From Tenacibaculum soleae (GTDB lineage Bacteria; Bacteroidota; Bacteroidia; Flavobacteriales; Flavobacteriaceae), in the NCBI RefSeq assembly GCF_001693415.1, contig NZ_MAKX01000024.1:145303-209302 (forward strand): a stretch of 64,000 bases of DNA. The letters are read 5' to 3'. Position numbers and translations under genes: made by a program. The notes under the pieces are model-generated. The model was not told where the DNA came from. It did no database searches and saw only the letters and a program-made list of their open reading frames with translations. Below are positions 24,530 through 33,926 of the stretch, one piece after another (position 1 is the first letter of the stretch; the number at the start of each line of letters is the position of its first letter).

Positions 24530-26977
24530 ATGAAGCTTCAAAAAGCCCTTACCTTAACAATACTTTTTTTTTCACTTACATTATTTTCACAGTCTGAAAA
24601 TAATTATAGAGCAGAAAAAGATAAAGTTCACGATTTAATTCACACAAAATTAAAAGTTGATTTTAACTTTAAGGAAAAGCAGTTAAATGGTGAAGCATGG
24701 ATAACATTAAAGCCACACTTTTATAAAACGAATAAAGTTACTTTAGATGCTAAAGCAATGCTTATTCATACAATAACGATGAATAACCAAAATTTAGACT
24801 ATAATTACGATGATTTTAAGTTGATAATTGATTTACCTCGTGCTTATACAAAAAATGAAAACTTTACACTTTATATTAAGTACACCGCACGTCCTGAAAA
24901 AGTAAAACAAAAAGGAAGTGCAGCGATAACATCAGCTAAAGGATTGTATTTTATCAATCCAACAGGGTTAGATAAAAATAAACCTACACAGATTTGGACA
25001 CAAGGAGAAACTGAAGCAAGCAGTTGTTGGTTTCCTACAATAGATGCTCCAAATCAAAAAACATCACAAGAAATTTATATAACCGTTCCTAATAAATATG
25101 TAACACTTTCAAACGGAAAATTAGAAAAGCAAACAAATAATACCAACGGAACAAGAACCGATTACTGGAATTTTACGCAAAAACATGCACCATATCTATT
25201 CTTTATGGGAGTGGGGGAGTATGAAATTATAAAAGACACGTATAAAAATATTCCGGTAGATTATTATGTAGAAAAAAAATATGCACCTTATGCAAAAGAT
25301 ATTTTTGGAAAAACACCTGAAATGTTAGCATTCTTTTCAAAAATTACTGGAATAGAATATCCTTGGAATAAATATGCGCAAATTGTTGGGCGTGATTATG
25401 TAAGTGGTGCTATGGAAAACACAACAGCTGTTATTCATGGTGAAAATGCTTATCAAATGCCAGGGCAATTAATTGATGAAAACATACAAGAAAACACCAT
25501 TGCTCACGAAGCTTTTCACCATTGGTTTGGCGATTTAGTAACTGCTGAAAGTTGGAGTAATTTAACCGTTAATGAAAGTTTTGCAAATTATAGTGAGTAT
25601 TTATGGCGCGAATATAAGTACGGTAAAGAAGATGCTGATGCTCATTTATTAGCAACTATTGAAGGGTATAAAAACGGACAAAATTACGATAAACATTTAG
25701 TTCGTTTTAAGTATCATGATAAAGAAGATATGTTTGATGCGGTTAGCTATAATAAAGGAGGCGCAATTTTACATATGCTACGAAACTATTTAGGTGATGA
25801 AGCCTTTTATGCCGGATTAAATAAATATTTAACTGATAATAAGTACAGTACAGCTGAAGCTCATCAATTACGTTTAGCTTTTGAAAAAGTAAGTGGAAAA
25901 GACTTAAATTGGTTTTTTAATCAATGGTATTTTAGTAGTGGACACCCGAATTTAGAAATTTCGTATGATTATAATAAATTACGAAAAACAGTAACGGTAA
26001 ATATTATTCAAAATCAAGCAAATGAATTTAAATTTCCTTTTGCTATTGATGTTTTTGAAGGAAGCAAGCGTACTCGTCACAACGTTTTTGTAACAGGTAA
26101 AGATGCATCATTTACCTTTCCTTTTACAAAACAACCTACTTTAATTCAAGTAAATGCAGACGGGGTTTTGTTATGCGATATTCTTGAAAATAAAGTATTA
26201 AGCGATTATATACATCAACTAAAATATGCCGATAATTATATACATAAAAAAGAAGCGTTACTTGAAGTTGCAAAAAAACAAGATGATAACAAAGCTTTTG
26301 AAGCCATTGCAAATGCAATGAATAATGATTTTTATAAAATTAGAATTTTAGCCTTAAAAAACATCAATTTAATCTATAAAGGCTCAAAGAAAAAGGTTAT
26401 TGATAATATTAAGCGAATAGCAATGAGTGATCCTAAAACCTTGGTACAAGCAGCTGCTATTGAAACGTTAGGAAAATTAACCGATCCAGAATTAAAGTCG
26501 GTTTTTGAAAAGGGGTTGCAAAGTAAATCATATGCAGTATTAGGTAAATCATTAGTGGGCATGTATTATATAGATAAAGCATTTGCTATTCAAAAATCAA
26601 AAACATTACCTATTGAAGTTAAAAACATTATAGCAACACCTTTAACACGTATTTATTTAGAAGAAAATGATGATGATGAGTTGGTTTTTATAGCCGGTAA
26701 TGTTATGTCGGGAATGTATTTAAGTCAAAATAAAAAAATACAATCTTTATATAAAAAGGCCTACGATAAAATTGCGATCAGTAATAATACTGAAGCTATT
26801 AAAAATTTAGCAGATGATATTGTAGCAAAAGGTATTCAATACAAACAATATAATTTTGATAAAGTAGGAATCAATTTATTACGACAAATAGTACAAAAGC
26901 AAAAAAATGTTAGCGCTACTAATAAAATACGCAATATTGAAGTTGTTAAAATAGCAATGGCAAAATTATTAGAATAA
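24530..26977 (+). CDS. M1-family zinc aminopeptidase, secreted
   Basis: Protein of 815 aa from ATG 24530. The TTG at 24506 lies inside a perfect -7 box (TATTTTTG, 24501-24508) and would put charged residues before the signal peptide, so it is rejected. The signal is LQKALTLTILFFSLTLFSQ. The M1 exopeptidase loop GAMEN is near residue 294 and the zinc site HEAFHHWFGD near 326, with the distal Glu in NESFANYSEYLW. A long HEAT-like C-terminal region follows (about 560-815). It trims N-terminal residues from peptides in the periplasm or outside. It is a single-gene unit between terminators. Confidence 0.95.
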   Translation: MKLQKALTLTILFFSLTLFSQSENNYRAEKDKVHDLIHTKLKVDFNFKEKQLNGEAWITLKPHFYKTNKVTLDAKAMLIHTITMNNQNLDYNYDDFKLIIDLPRAYTKNENFTLYIKYTARPEKVKQKGSAAITSAKGLYFINPTGLDKNKPTQIWTQGETEASSCWFPTIDAPNQKTSQEIYITVPNKYVTLSNGKLEKQTNNTNGTRTDYWNFTQKHAPYLFFMGVGEYEIIKDTYKNIPVDYYVEKKYAPYAKDIFGKTPEMLAFFSKITGIEYPWNKYAQIVGRDYVSGAMENTTAVIHGENAYQMPGQLIDENIQENTIAHEAFHHWFGDLVTAESWSNLTVNESFANYSEYLWREYKYGKEDADAHLLATIEGYKNGQNYDKHLVRFKYHDKEDMFDAVSYNKGGAILHMLRNYLGDEAFYAGLNKYLTDNKYSTAEAHQLRLAFEKVSGKDLNWFFNQWYFSSGHPNLEISYDYNKLRKTVTVNIIQNQANEFKFPFAIDVFEGSKRTRHNVFVTGKDASFTFPFTKQPTLIQVNADGVLLCDILENKVLSDYIHQLKYADNYIHKKEALLEVAKKQDDNKAFEAIANAMNNDFYKIRILALKNINLIYKGSKKKVIDNIKRIAMSDPKTLVQAAAIETLGKLTDPELKSVFEKGLQSKSYAVLGKSLVGMYYIDKAFAIQKSKTLPIEVKNIIATPLTRIYLEENDDDELVFIAGNVMSGMYLSQNKKIQSLYKKAYDKIAISNNTEAIKNLADDIVAKGIQYKQYNFDKVGINLLRQIVQKQKNVSATNKIRNIEVVKIAMAKLLE

Positions 26978-27037
26978 GTAATCTAAAAAATTAACTATTG
27001 GCATTATAATTGTCTGTTTTAATAAAATCAAAAAAAC

Positions 27038-28234
27038 ATGAAAAAAACTACTTTACTACTCATTCTTATTTCACTTATAACAATTTCTTGTAGTAGCATT
27101 AAAACAACAGAAAAAGCTATAAATTCAGGCGATTATGATAAGGCAATATCTTTATCAGTCAAAAATTTAATAAAAAATAAAAATAAAGAAAAAAATCAGC
27201 CCTATGTTGTAATGTTATCTAATGCTTTTAAAAAAGCAACGGATAGAGATGTTTCTAAAATTTCATTTTTAAAAAAAGAAGGCAAAGCAGAAAATTTAGA
27301 AACAATATATAATTTATATAAAAGATTAAATAATAGACAGGAAAAAATAAAACCATTGTTGCCTCTTAAAAATAATTTAACAGGTAAAAACGCAAAATTT
27401 TCTTTGGTAAATTATAATGATGAAATTATAAAAGCAAAAGAAAATTATGCTGATTTTTTATATAATAACGGACTTTCTTTATTAAGTAAAGGAAGAGAAA
27501 ATAAAATTAATTATAGAAGAGCCTTTGATGAGTTTAAATATTTAGAGCGAGTTAATTCAAATTATAAAAACACAAGAGATTTATTAGAAGAGGCACATGC
27601 AAAAGGAACAGATTATGTATTTTTATCAGTAAGTAATGAAACTGATTTGATAATTCCTAGCAGGTTAGAAGATGATTTGTTAGCAATGGATACTTATGGT
27701 TTAAATGATTTATGGACAGTATATCATTCTGAAAAAATAAGACAGATTAAGTATGATTTTGATTTGGAATTAAACATTAGAAGAATTGATATTTCTCCTG
27801 AACAAATTCGTGAAAAAGAAATTATTAAAGAAAAACAAATTAAAGATGGCTTTAAGTATTTAAAAAATAACAAAGGTATTTATGTAAAAGACAGTTTAGG
27901 AAATAAAATTAAAGTTGATAAATTTAGAAAAATAAGATGTAAATTATATCGTTTTACTCAATTTAAAAGTAGTAGAGTATCTGGGGTTGTTAAATATTTT
28001 AATAATACTACAAATCAATTATTAGAGAGTTACCCTATAGAAAGTGAATTTATTTTTGAACATAGCTATGCTGATTACGATGGAGATAGAAGAGCTTTAG
28101 ATAAAACTTTTTATGGTTTAACAAAACTAAAATCTGTAGGTTTTCCATCAAATGAACAAATGGTTTATGATACTGGTAGTGATTTAAAAGAAAAATTAAA
28201 ATATATTATTACACGAAATAAATTTAGGAATTAA
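27038..28234 (+). CDS. Hypothetical lipoprotein with TPR-like N-terminus (398 aa)
   Basis: The lipobox is LISLITISCSS with Cys18. It is followed by KAINSGDYDKAISLSVKNLI, a TPR-like repeat, and a second one near YADFLYNNGLSLLSKG...AFDEFKYLERV. The C-terminal half is mixed alpha/beta, with an EHSYADYDGDRRALD acidic segment, and is not recognised. It may be an envelope assembly or stress protein; no partner is coded nearby. It is transcribed alone and ends in a strong terminator. Confidence 0.7.
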   Translation: MKKTTLLLILISLITISCSSIKTTEKAINSGDYDKAISLSVKNLIKNKNKEKNQPYVVMLSNAFKKATDRDVSKISFLKKEGKAENLETIYNLYKRLNNRQEKIKPLLPLKNNLTGKNAKFSLVNYNDEIIKAKENYADFLYNNGLSLLSKGRENKINYRRAFDEFKYLERVNSNYKNTRDLLEEAHAKGTDYVFLSVSNETDLIIPSRLEDDLLAMDTYGLNDLWTVYHSEKIRQIKYDFDLELNIRRIDISPEQIREKEIIKEKQIKDGFKYLKNNKGIYVKDSLGNKIKVDKFRKIRCKLYRFTQFKSSRVSGVVKYFNNTTNQLLESYPIESEFIFEHSYADYDGDRRALDKTFYGLTKLKSVGFPSNEQMVYDTGSDLKEKLKYIITRNKFRN

Positions 28235-28242
28235 TAATAAAT

Positions 28243-28275
28243 AAAAAATCTCCTATTATGAACAGGAGATTTTTT
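28243..28275 (+). terminator. Rho-independent terminator
   Basis: AAAAAATCTCCT (28243-28254) pairs perfectly with AGGAGATTTTTT (28264-28275) around a 9-nt loop. It lies 9 bp after the lipoprotein stop and just before the AlkB-like gene. Confidence 0.85.
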
Positions 28276-28288
28276 ATTTTTAGTCATT

Positions 28289-28903
28289 ATGGATTTATTT
28301 TCACAATTTGATAAAGAGCCTCAAAATTTACTTCCTAAAGATGGAACAGTAAATTATTATGGGATTGTTTTATCTAGAAAAAAAGCTGACAAATATTATA
28401 ATCATCTTTTAAGTACAATTGCATGGAAAAATGATGAAGCTATTATTTTTGGAAAATTGATAATAACTAAACGTAAAGTAGCATGGTACGCTGAAATACC
28501 TTTTGAGTATTCATATTCTAATCGTACAAAAACAGCTTTAATTTTTACTAAAGAACTACTAGAATTAAAAAAAATAGTAGAAAAAGAAACAAACGAAACC
28601 TACAATTCATGTTTATTAAATTTATATCACGATGGTTCAGAAGGTATGGCATGGCATAGTGATGGAGAAAAAGACTTAAAAGAAAACGGCGCAATTGCAT
28701 CATTAACCTTGGGAGCTGAGCGTAAGTTTGGTTTTAAACATAAAACAACCAAAGAAACAGTTTATAAGGTGTTAGAACACGGATCTTTGTTGGTGATGAA
28801 AAACGAAACACAATCGCATTGGTTACACCGTTTACCACCAACAAAAAAAGTACATCGACCTCGAATTAATTTAACTTTTCGAACCATTGAAGAAAATAAA
28901 TAA
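28289..28903 (+). CDS. AlkB-like 2-oxoglutarate/Fe(II) dioxygenase
   Basis: Protein of 204 aa, typical of bacterial AlkB homologues. The iron ligands are H123 and D125 in MAWHSDGEKD and H180 in SHWLHRLPP. The 2-oxoglutarate-binding arginines are in RPRINLTFR (192 and 198). Residue lines NLYHDGSEGM and LTLGAERKFGFKHK are standard. It repairs N1-methyladenine/N3-methylcytosine in DNA, possibly RNA, by oxidative demethylation. The stop is 4 bp from the convergent substrate-binding protein gene, and no hairpin separates them. Confidence 0.93.
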   Translation: MDLFSQFDKEPQNLLPKDGTVNYYGIVLSRKKADKYYNHLLSTIAWKNDEAIIFGKLIITKRKVAWYAEIPFEYSYSNRTKTALIFTKELLELKKIVEKETNETYNSCLLNLYHDGSEGMAWHSDGEKDLKENGAIASLTLGAERKFGFKHKTTKETVYKVLEHGSLLVMKNETQSHWLHRLPPTKKVHRPRINLTFRTIEENK

Positions 28904-28907
28904 TAGA

Positions 28908-30023
28908 TTATTTCATTTTCTCAAAAAAAGTTAATTCGTAATTAGGTAGTAATTCTGGATTGGTAATCTTAATCATATCTTTTAAAACTAAATCTGGTCT
29001 TATAGGTGCTAATTCAAAATAAATAAGCCCACCAGTTTTTCCTTTTTTTGTTCCAATAGTAAAAACTTTATACTTGTTTACCGCATCAAACTCTTTGTAA
29101 TGTTTGTTAGCACTTAAAAGCTGTTCTTTTGTTTCGTATAAACCACAACCAATCCAAAAATCAGCATTTTTACCTTTGTCTAAAACACTTTCAAAACTTA
29201 ATTGTAAACTTCCAGTTCCCTTAGTATCTTCCCATAAATATTTTAAGTTAGCATCCCTAAAAAAAGTAGCAACAAAACTTTCGCCTCCAGGAACATTCCA
29301 TATATCTTTAAACATACTTCCTGATAATATTGTTGGAGAATTAATTTTTTTAGCTGCAATTTTTTTAGCTTTCAGATAATTTTTTTCAATAGCATTAAAA
29401 ATACTATCAGCTTCTTTCTCTTTATTAAGAAGGACACCAAAAAATTTAATCCATTCAGCTCTACCTAACGGAGTTTCTTCAAGCCATTCGCCGTTAAAAA
29501 CTACAGGAATTCCTGCTTTCTTAATATTATCATATAATTTACTGTTAGGATGTAAAGAAAAACCAACAACTAATTCTGGCTGTAAATCCATTAGTTTTTC
29601 GGTATTCATACTTTGTTCAGATCCAAGTTCAACTACTTTACCAGCTTCAATTCTTTTTCTAGTTTTTTCTGATGAAATGTATTTAGCATGTGGAAAACCA
29701 ATCAACTTACCTTCACTATTTAAAAGTTCTAACATTGGCACGTGAGTTGTGCTGGTGACTACTAATTTATTTACAGGAACTTTAATTTGATTCTTAGCAA
29801 TATTAGTTTTGTTGGTAAGTGTAAATTTAAACTGCTTTTCGGAGTTTTGAAATACTTTTTTAATGATTAATTTCTTTTGATTATTTTCAGAAACAATATC
29901 AAAACCTTTGGCATATTTTATAGTATATGAAGAGGTTTTTATGGCTAAATTTTCTTTTTTTTCTGATTTTTTACATTGAATAAAAAATAAAGAAAAAATT
30001 ATTAAGGATAATAAATATTTCAT
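28908..30023 (-). CDS. Periplasmic substrate-binding lipoprotein, BtuF/FecB-like
   Basis: Protein of 371 aa. The lipoprotein signal ends in LFFIQCKK (Cys17). The body has the type III periplasmic-binding fold: VVTSTTHVPMLELLNSEGKL, LMDLQPELVVGFSL, a helix backbone around 195-230, then NADFWIGCGLY and a C-terminal ELAPIRPDLVLKDMIKI. These bind cobalamin, haem or siderophores for ABC import. It is the last gene of the minus-strand cob cluster, 6 bp from cobC, so a corrinoid ligand is likely. No BtuC/BtuD genes are in the window. Confidence 0.85.
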   Translation of the reverse strand: MKYLLSLIIFSLFFIQCKKSEKKENLAIKTSSYTIKYAKGFDIVSENNQKKLIIKKVFQNSEKQFKFTLTNKTNIAKNQIKVPVNKLVVTSTTHVPMLELLNSEGKLIGFPHAKYISSEKTRKRIEAGKVVELGSEQSMNTEKLMDLQPELVVGFSLHPNSKLYDNIKKAGIPVVFNGEWLEETPLGRAEWIKFFGVLLNKEKEADSIFNAIEKNYLKAKKIAAKKINSPTILSGSMFKDIWNVPGGESFVATFFRDANLKYLWEDTKGTGSLQLSFESVLDKGKNADFWIGCGLYETKEQLLSANKHYKEFDAVNKYKVFTIGTKKGKTGGLIYFELAPIRPDLVLKDMIKITNPELLPNYELTFFEKMK

Positions 30024-30028
30024 GGTTG

Positions 30029-30556
30029 TTATAAGGTAAATTTTATGATAGCCCCGTAATTTAGTTTTAAATCAAAAGAATTTTCTAAAGCACTTTTATT
30101 AATGTATGACCATAAGCTTCTAATAATTCCTGCATGAGTAATTATTACAACGCGTTTTTTGTTTAAAGTTTTTATTTCTTCTAAAAACTTAACAGCTCTA
30201 GCGTGTAAATCTAAATAAGATTCGCCATTTGTGGTAGTAACATTCACAAAATCTTTCATCCAAATATCTAATTCTTTTTTGTTGATGTCATCCCATTTTT
30301 TAAACTCCCAATTTCCAAAATCAAGTTCTTTAAGTCTGTTATCATAAATAATAGTGTCAGAAAGTTTTTCAGCTAAGAGTTTACAGCGCTGTAACGGACT
30401 TGAATAATAAGGTGTTTCTATATCGTTTACAGGAATTTCTTTTAAAATAGGTTTAATTTCATCATTAAAAGTATTAGTAACACCAATATTGGCTTGTCCG
30501 TAGCAAATACCTTTTTCAATATCGGGAGTGGTATGTCTAACTAAAATAATTTCCAT
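30029..30556 (-). CDS. cobC: Histidine phosphatase, probable alpha-ribazole phosphatase CobC
   Basis: Protein of 175 aa. LVRHTTPDIEKG carries the catalytic RH(T/G) with H8. SSPLQRCKLLAEKL, ELDFGNWEFKKW and VVIITHAGIIRSL (second catalytic His) complete the phosphoglycerate-mutase-like fold. In this context it would remove the 5' phosphate from alpha-ribazole-phosphate, the lower loop of cobalamin. The start lies within the end of cobS (16-bp overlap). Assignment to CobC rests on the neighbours, since the phosphatase family is broad. Confidence 0.88.
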   Translation of the reverse strand: MEIILVRHTTPDIEKGICYGQANIGVTNTFNDEIKPILKEIPVNDIETPYYSSPLQRCKLLAEKLSDTIIYDNRLKELDFGNWEFKKWDDINKKELDIWMKDFVNVTTTNGESYLDLHARAVKFLEEIKTLNKKRVVIITHAGIIRSLWSYINKSALENSFDLKLNYGAIIKFTL

Positions 30557-31308
30557 ATAGCAAGTAATGATAAATAAAATATAACTTCAGAAGCTTGTTG
30601 TAAAGCTCCTGCACAATCGCCTGTTTGTCCGCCAATCCATTTTTTAAATAAACGACTCATATATAAATAAGTTAAAAATAACGGAATTAAAACTCCGAAT
30701 ACTTTAACATCTTGAAAGAAGATTAGAGGAGTTATTCCGAAAACTCCAGAAATAACCAGTGCTTTTGTGCTCATTTTTTGTGTTGTAGGCTTCACTTTAG
30801 CAGTGTCAATATCTCTAACATATTCATGAGTATATAGTAAAAAAGTGGCTACAAACCGACTAATAGCATGACCAGAGATAAGTATTAACGGAATTTTATT
30901 TAAGTGATTATGCAACTCGTTTAAACTGACTATTTTTATTGATAAAATAGAAATTAAGCCTATAACACCATAAGTTCCTAAGCGAGAGTCTTTCATGATG
31001 GTTAATATTTTCTCTTTCGTCCATCCGCCACCAAAACCATCGCAAACATCAGCAAAACCATCTTCATGAAAAGCACCAGTTGTCCAGATAGAAGTGATAC
31101 AACTTAAAATAATAGCTATTAGAGGATTAAAAATAAAAGAAGCTCCGTAAAAAGTAAGTGCTGAAATTGTACCTACAAGAATACCTACTAACGAGAAATA
31201 ACGACTACTTTTATTTAAAATTTCAGGAGAATGATTTACCCATTTAGGGCAAGGTATTCTTGTAAAAAACAAAACAGCAGTTAAAAAATAATGGATTTGA
31301 TTTTTCAT
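30541..31308 (-). CDS. cobS: Adenosylcobinamide-GDP ribazoletransferase CobS
   Basis: Integral membrane protein of about 255 aa, from ATG at 31308 (MKNQIHYFLTAVLFFTRIP). A start at 31356 would add a 16-residue extension overlapping cobT by 44 bp and is less likely. Family motifs are FFTRIPCPKW, TGAFHEDGFADVCDGFGGGW with metal-binding acidic residues, and MKDSRLGTYGVIGL. It joins adenosylcobinamide-GDP and alpha-ribazole to make cobalamin at the inner membrane. It sits between cobT and cobC in a tightly packed operon. Confidence 0.94.
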   Translation of the reverse strand: MKNQIHYFLTAVLFFTRIPCPKWVNHSPEILNKSSRYFSLVGILVGTISALTFYGASFIFNPLIAIILSCITSIWTTGAFHEDGFADVCDGFGGGWTKEKILTIMKDSRLGTYGVIGLISILSIKIVSLNELHNHLNKIPLILISGHAISRFVATFLLYTHEYVRDIDTAKVKPTTQKMSTKALVISGVFGITPLIFFQDVKVFGVLIPLFLTYLYMSRLFKKWIGGQTGDCAGALQQASEVIFYLSLLAIWKLF

Positions 31309-31312
31309 AAAA

Positions 31313-32353
31313 TTAAGCTTCAGATACATTTGCACTTTTAAAAGTAGCCATTTCATTTAAAAAATTTACAGCTGCTTGTACTATCGGAAAAGCAATGGCA
31401 CTACCAGTTCCTTCACCTAAACGTAATCCAATATTTAATAATGGTTTTGCATTTAAAAAAGACAACATTTGTTCATGGCCTTGCTCACCAGAAGTATGGC
31501 AGAATAAGCAATAATCTACAATGTTTTTATTAATGGCTTGAGCAGCTAATAAAGCGGCAGTAACAATAAAACCATCAATTAAAATAGTCATTTTTAAAGA
31601 TGCAGCTTCTAACATGGCTCCGCACATCATTACAATTTCAAAACCACCAAAAGTAGCTAAAGCATCCATCGGGTTTTTAATGTTTTTTTCATGTAAATCT
31701 AATACACCTCTAAGAATTTGTCCTTTTTTAGTAACACCATCATCATTTAAGCCTGTTCCTTTACCAACACAATCTTCAATTGGCGTATAGGTAAAATAAC
31801 TCATTAATAAAGCAGCAGATGAAGTGTTACCGATTCCCATTTCGCCAAAACCAATGGTATTTGTACCTTCTTTAAATAATTTAGCTACTATTTGTTTCCC
31901 TTTATTTAAAGCTAACAAACAATCATTTGTTGTCATGGCTTGTGTAATACTATAATCTTTTGTGCCTTTTGCTATTTTAGCATGTATTAGATTCTCATTT
32001 TCCTTAAAATCAGCATTTACACCAGCGTCAACAATAGTTAAATCAATATTATTTTGATTACAAAACACGTTAATAGCAGCTCCGTTATTCAAAAAATTTA
32101 ACACCATTTGTTGGGTTACCTCTTGTGGATAAGGACTTACAGATTTTGATTTTACAATTCCATGATCTCCTGCAAAAACAACAATACTAGGTTTCTTTAA
32201 AATAGGGGTAAGGGTGTTTTGAATTTGCCCAACTTGTAAAGCAATCGTTTCTAAAGCTCCTAAAGAGCCGATTGGTTTCGTTTTAAAATCTATTTTTTCT
32301 TGTAGTGCTTTTTTTATGGTTGCAGAAACTGGTAATATGCTAGTAGAATACAT
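31313..32353 (-). CDS. cobT: Nicotinate-nucleotide--dimethylbenzimidazole phosphoribosyltransferase CobT
   Basis: Protein of 346 aa, usual length. Hallmarks are KTKPIGSLGALE near the start, VFAGDHGIVKSKSVSPYP, ERGG-like GFGEMGIGNTSSAALLM, and LRLGEGTGSAIAFPIVQAA with the catalytic Glu. It activates the lower ligand base as alpha-ribazole-5'-phosphate. The gene is 4 bp after cobU and 4 bp before cobS, the usual gene order of the nucleotide-loop assembly pathway. Confidence 0.96.
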   Translation of the reverse strand: MYSTSILPVSATIKKALQEKIDFKTKPIGSLGALETIALQVGQIQNTLTPILKKPSIVVFAGDHGIVKSKSVSPYPQEVTQQMVLNFLNNGAAINVFCNQNNIDLTIVDAGVNADFKENENLIHAKIAKGTKDYSITQAMTTNDCLLALNKGKQIVAKLFKEGTNTIGFGEMGIGNTSSAALLMSYFTYTPIEDCVGKGTGLNDDGVTKKGQILRGVLDLHEKNIKNPMDALATFGGFEIVMMCGAMLEAASLKMTILIDGFIVTAALLAAQAINKNIVDYCLFCHTSGEQGHEQMLSFLNAKPLLNIGLRLGEGTGSAIAFPIVQAAVNFLNEMATFKSANVSEA

Positions 32354-32357
32354 GTTT

Positions 32358-32861
32358 TTATTTTAAAGTTAAAGGTAATCCAGATACCATAAAAGTAGCC
32401 TTATTTGCTTTTTTAGCAATGTATTGATTTACCCAACCTTGTAATTCAGTAAATTTTCGGCCAATTTTAGTATCAGCATGCAAACCCATTCCTATTTCAT
32501 TAGAAATAATAATAATATTGGCATCTATTTCAATCAATTTATCTATTTCATCGGTCGCTAAACGTAAACTTTCTTCTACATTATTTTTAGTGTCTACATA
32601 AAAATTTGTTAGCCATAAAGTAACACAATCAATAACTACGGTTGCTTTTTTAGGAATTACGGTACTTATATTTTTTTCCTCTTCAATAGTTGTCCAACGT
32701 TCATCTCTGTCCGAAACATGTCTATCTACACGTTTTTTAAAATCAGCATCCCAAATTCTTGAAGTAGCTAAGTAAAAAGGTGAATCCGATAATGATTCAG
32801 CCAACTGTTGTGCGTAACTACTTTTTCCTGAACGCTCTCCGCCACTTATATAATACATCAT
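32358..32861 (-). CDS. cobU: Adenosylcobinamide kinase/adenosylcobinamide-phosphate guanylyltransferase CobU
   Basis: About 167-168 aa. The start is at 32861 or 32858 (MYYISGGERSGKSS); an upstream ATG at 32885 adds a hydrophobic tail of 8 residues and is less likely. The P-loop GGERSGKSSYAQ and the guanylyl-accepting His in VDRHVSDRDERW are present, as are VVIDCVTLWLTN and NIIIISNEIGMGLH. It phosphorylates and then guanylylates adenosylcobinamide. It is the first gene of the minus-strand cob operon, divergent from the BtuF-like gene. No riboswitch fits in the 69-99 bp between the starts. Confidence 0.94.
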   Translation of the reverse strand: MMYYISGGERSGKSSYAQQLAESLSDSPFYLATSRIWDADFKKRVDRHVSDRDERWTTIEEEKNISTVIPKKATVVIDCVTLWLTNFYVDTKNNVEESLRLATDEIDKLIEIDANIIIISNEIGMGLHADTKIGRKFTELQGWVNQYIAKKANKATFMVSGLPLTLK

Positions 32862-32960
32862 AATAAAGAAGTAATTTAAAAGCAAAGATTAGAAAGATTT
32901 TTTAGAAAAAGAAAATAATACTAGATAACTATGTATTTTAGCAGCTTAAAATATTTTTTT

Positions 32961-33899
32961 ATGAAAGTTTCTTCATTTATGCCTGCAGTAACCCAAATGA
33001 TTTATGATATGGGATTACAAGATTATTTACAAGGTATTACCTTTGAGTGCCCTGCAATTGCGCTTGATGAAAAACAAGTTGCTGTGCGTTATAAATTAGA
33101 AGGACAAACCTTAACTAGTGAAGAAATAAATACTATTTTTTCTAAAACTAAAGCTGAAGGAGGTACTTTATATTATGTTGATGAACCTGTTTTAGAAAGC
33201 ATCGCACCTGATATTATTTTTACACAAGATGTATGTGATGTTTGCCAGATTGATACAGAGTCTGTAGCTAAATCTGCATTAAAATTAGCTAAAACACCAG
33301 AGTTAATTTCTATTACACCAAATTCTTTAGAAGATGTTTTTGATAATGCTTTAACAATTGCAAAGGCAATGAACAAAGAGGAGATAGGTGTTAAATATGT
33401 GAATGATTTAAAAGAACGTATTTATAAAATAGTAGATACACAACGCGCAAACAGACTGCAATCTAAAAGTGTGATGCTTTTAGAATGGATAGATCCTTTA
33501 TTTAACTGCGGACATTGGATTCCGCATCAAATTGGGTATGCTGGTGGAGTTGATTTATTATCGCATCCATCAGGAGATAGTATTGTTATTTCTTGGGATA
33601 AAATTGTAAAATATAATCCTGAAGTTTTAATTATTGCTCCTTGTGGTTATGGTATTGAAAGAACCATGGAGGATATGCGTTTTTTAGAAGATAAACCTGA
33701 ATGGAGTTCTTTAAGAGCTGTAAAAAATGGCGAGGTTTATATTGCCGATTTTGCCATGTTTACGCAATCGTCTGCAAGTACTTTAGTTGACGGAATAGCG
33801 TGTTTAGCAGCAATGATTCATCCTAAGAACTTTAATATACCAGACAATTTAAAAGTTAAATTTTCTAATTATAATGATTTATTGGTATTAGATAATTAA
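32961..33899 (+). CDS. BtuF-like cobalamin-binding protein without visible signal peptide
   Basis: 312 aa from ATG 32961 (MKVSSFMPAVTQMIYDMGLQ). An alternative ATG at 32931 adds MYFSSLKYFF, which is not a signal peptide. The type III periplasmic-binding fold is visible: APDIIFTQDVCDVCQID, LLEWIDPLFNCGHWIPHQIG, AGGVDLLSHPSGDSIVISWD, and EVLIIAPCGYGIERTMED. Cysteine-rich stretches (FECP, CDVC, FNCG) stand out. It is divergent from cobU and upstream of the B12 riboswitch. It may bind corrinoids in the cytoplasm or be exported by an unseen route. Confidence 0.8.
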   Translation: MKVSSFMPAVTQMIYDMGLQDYLQGITFECPAIALDEKQVAVRYKLEGQTLTSEEINTIFSKTKAEGGTLYYVDEPVLESIAPDIIFTQDVCDVCQIDTESVAKSALKLAKTPELISITPNSLEDVFDNALTIAKAMNKEEIGVKYVNDLKERIYKIVDTQRANRLQSKSVMLLEWIDPLFNCGHWIPHQIGYAGGVDLLSHPSGDSIVISWDKIVKYNPEVLIIAPCGYGIERTMEDMRFLEDKPEWSSLRAVKNGEVYIADFAMFTQSSASTLVDGIACLAAMIHPKNFNIPDNLKVKFSNYNDLLVLDN

Positions 33900-33909
33900 A
33901 AAAATAACA

Positions 33910-33917
33910 TACATTTG
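33910..33917 (+). promoter_or_regulatory. Putative -7 promoter element of the riboswitch-btuB transcript
   Basis: TACATTTG matches TAnnTTTG exactly. It is 10 bp after the BtuF-like stop and just before the aptamer. The nearest upstream TTG (33882-33884) is at 25 bp, longer than usual, so the -33 part is uncertain. Confidence 0.4.
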
Positions 33918-33926
33918 CGCAAAATT

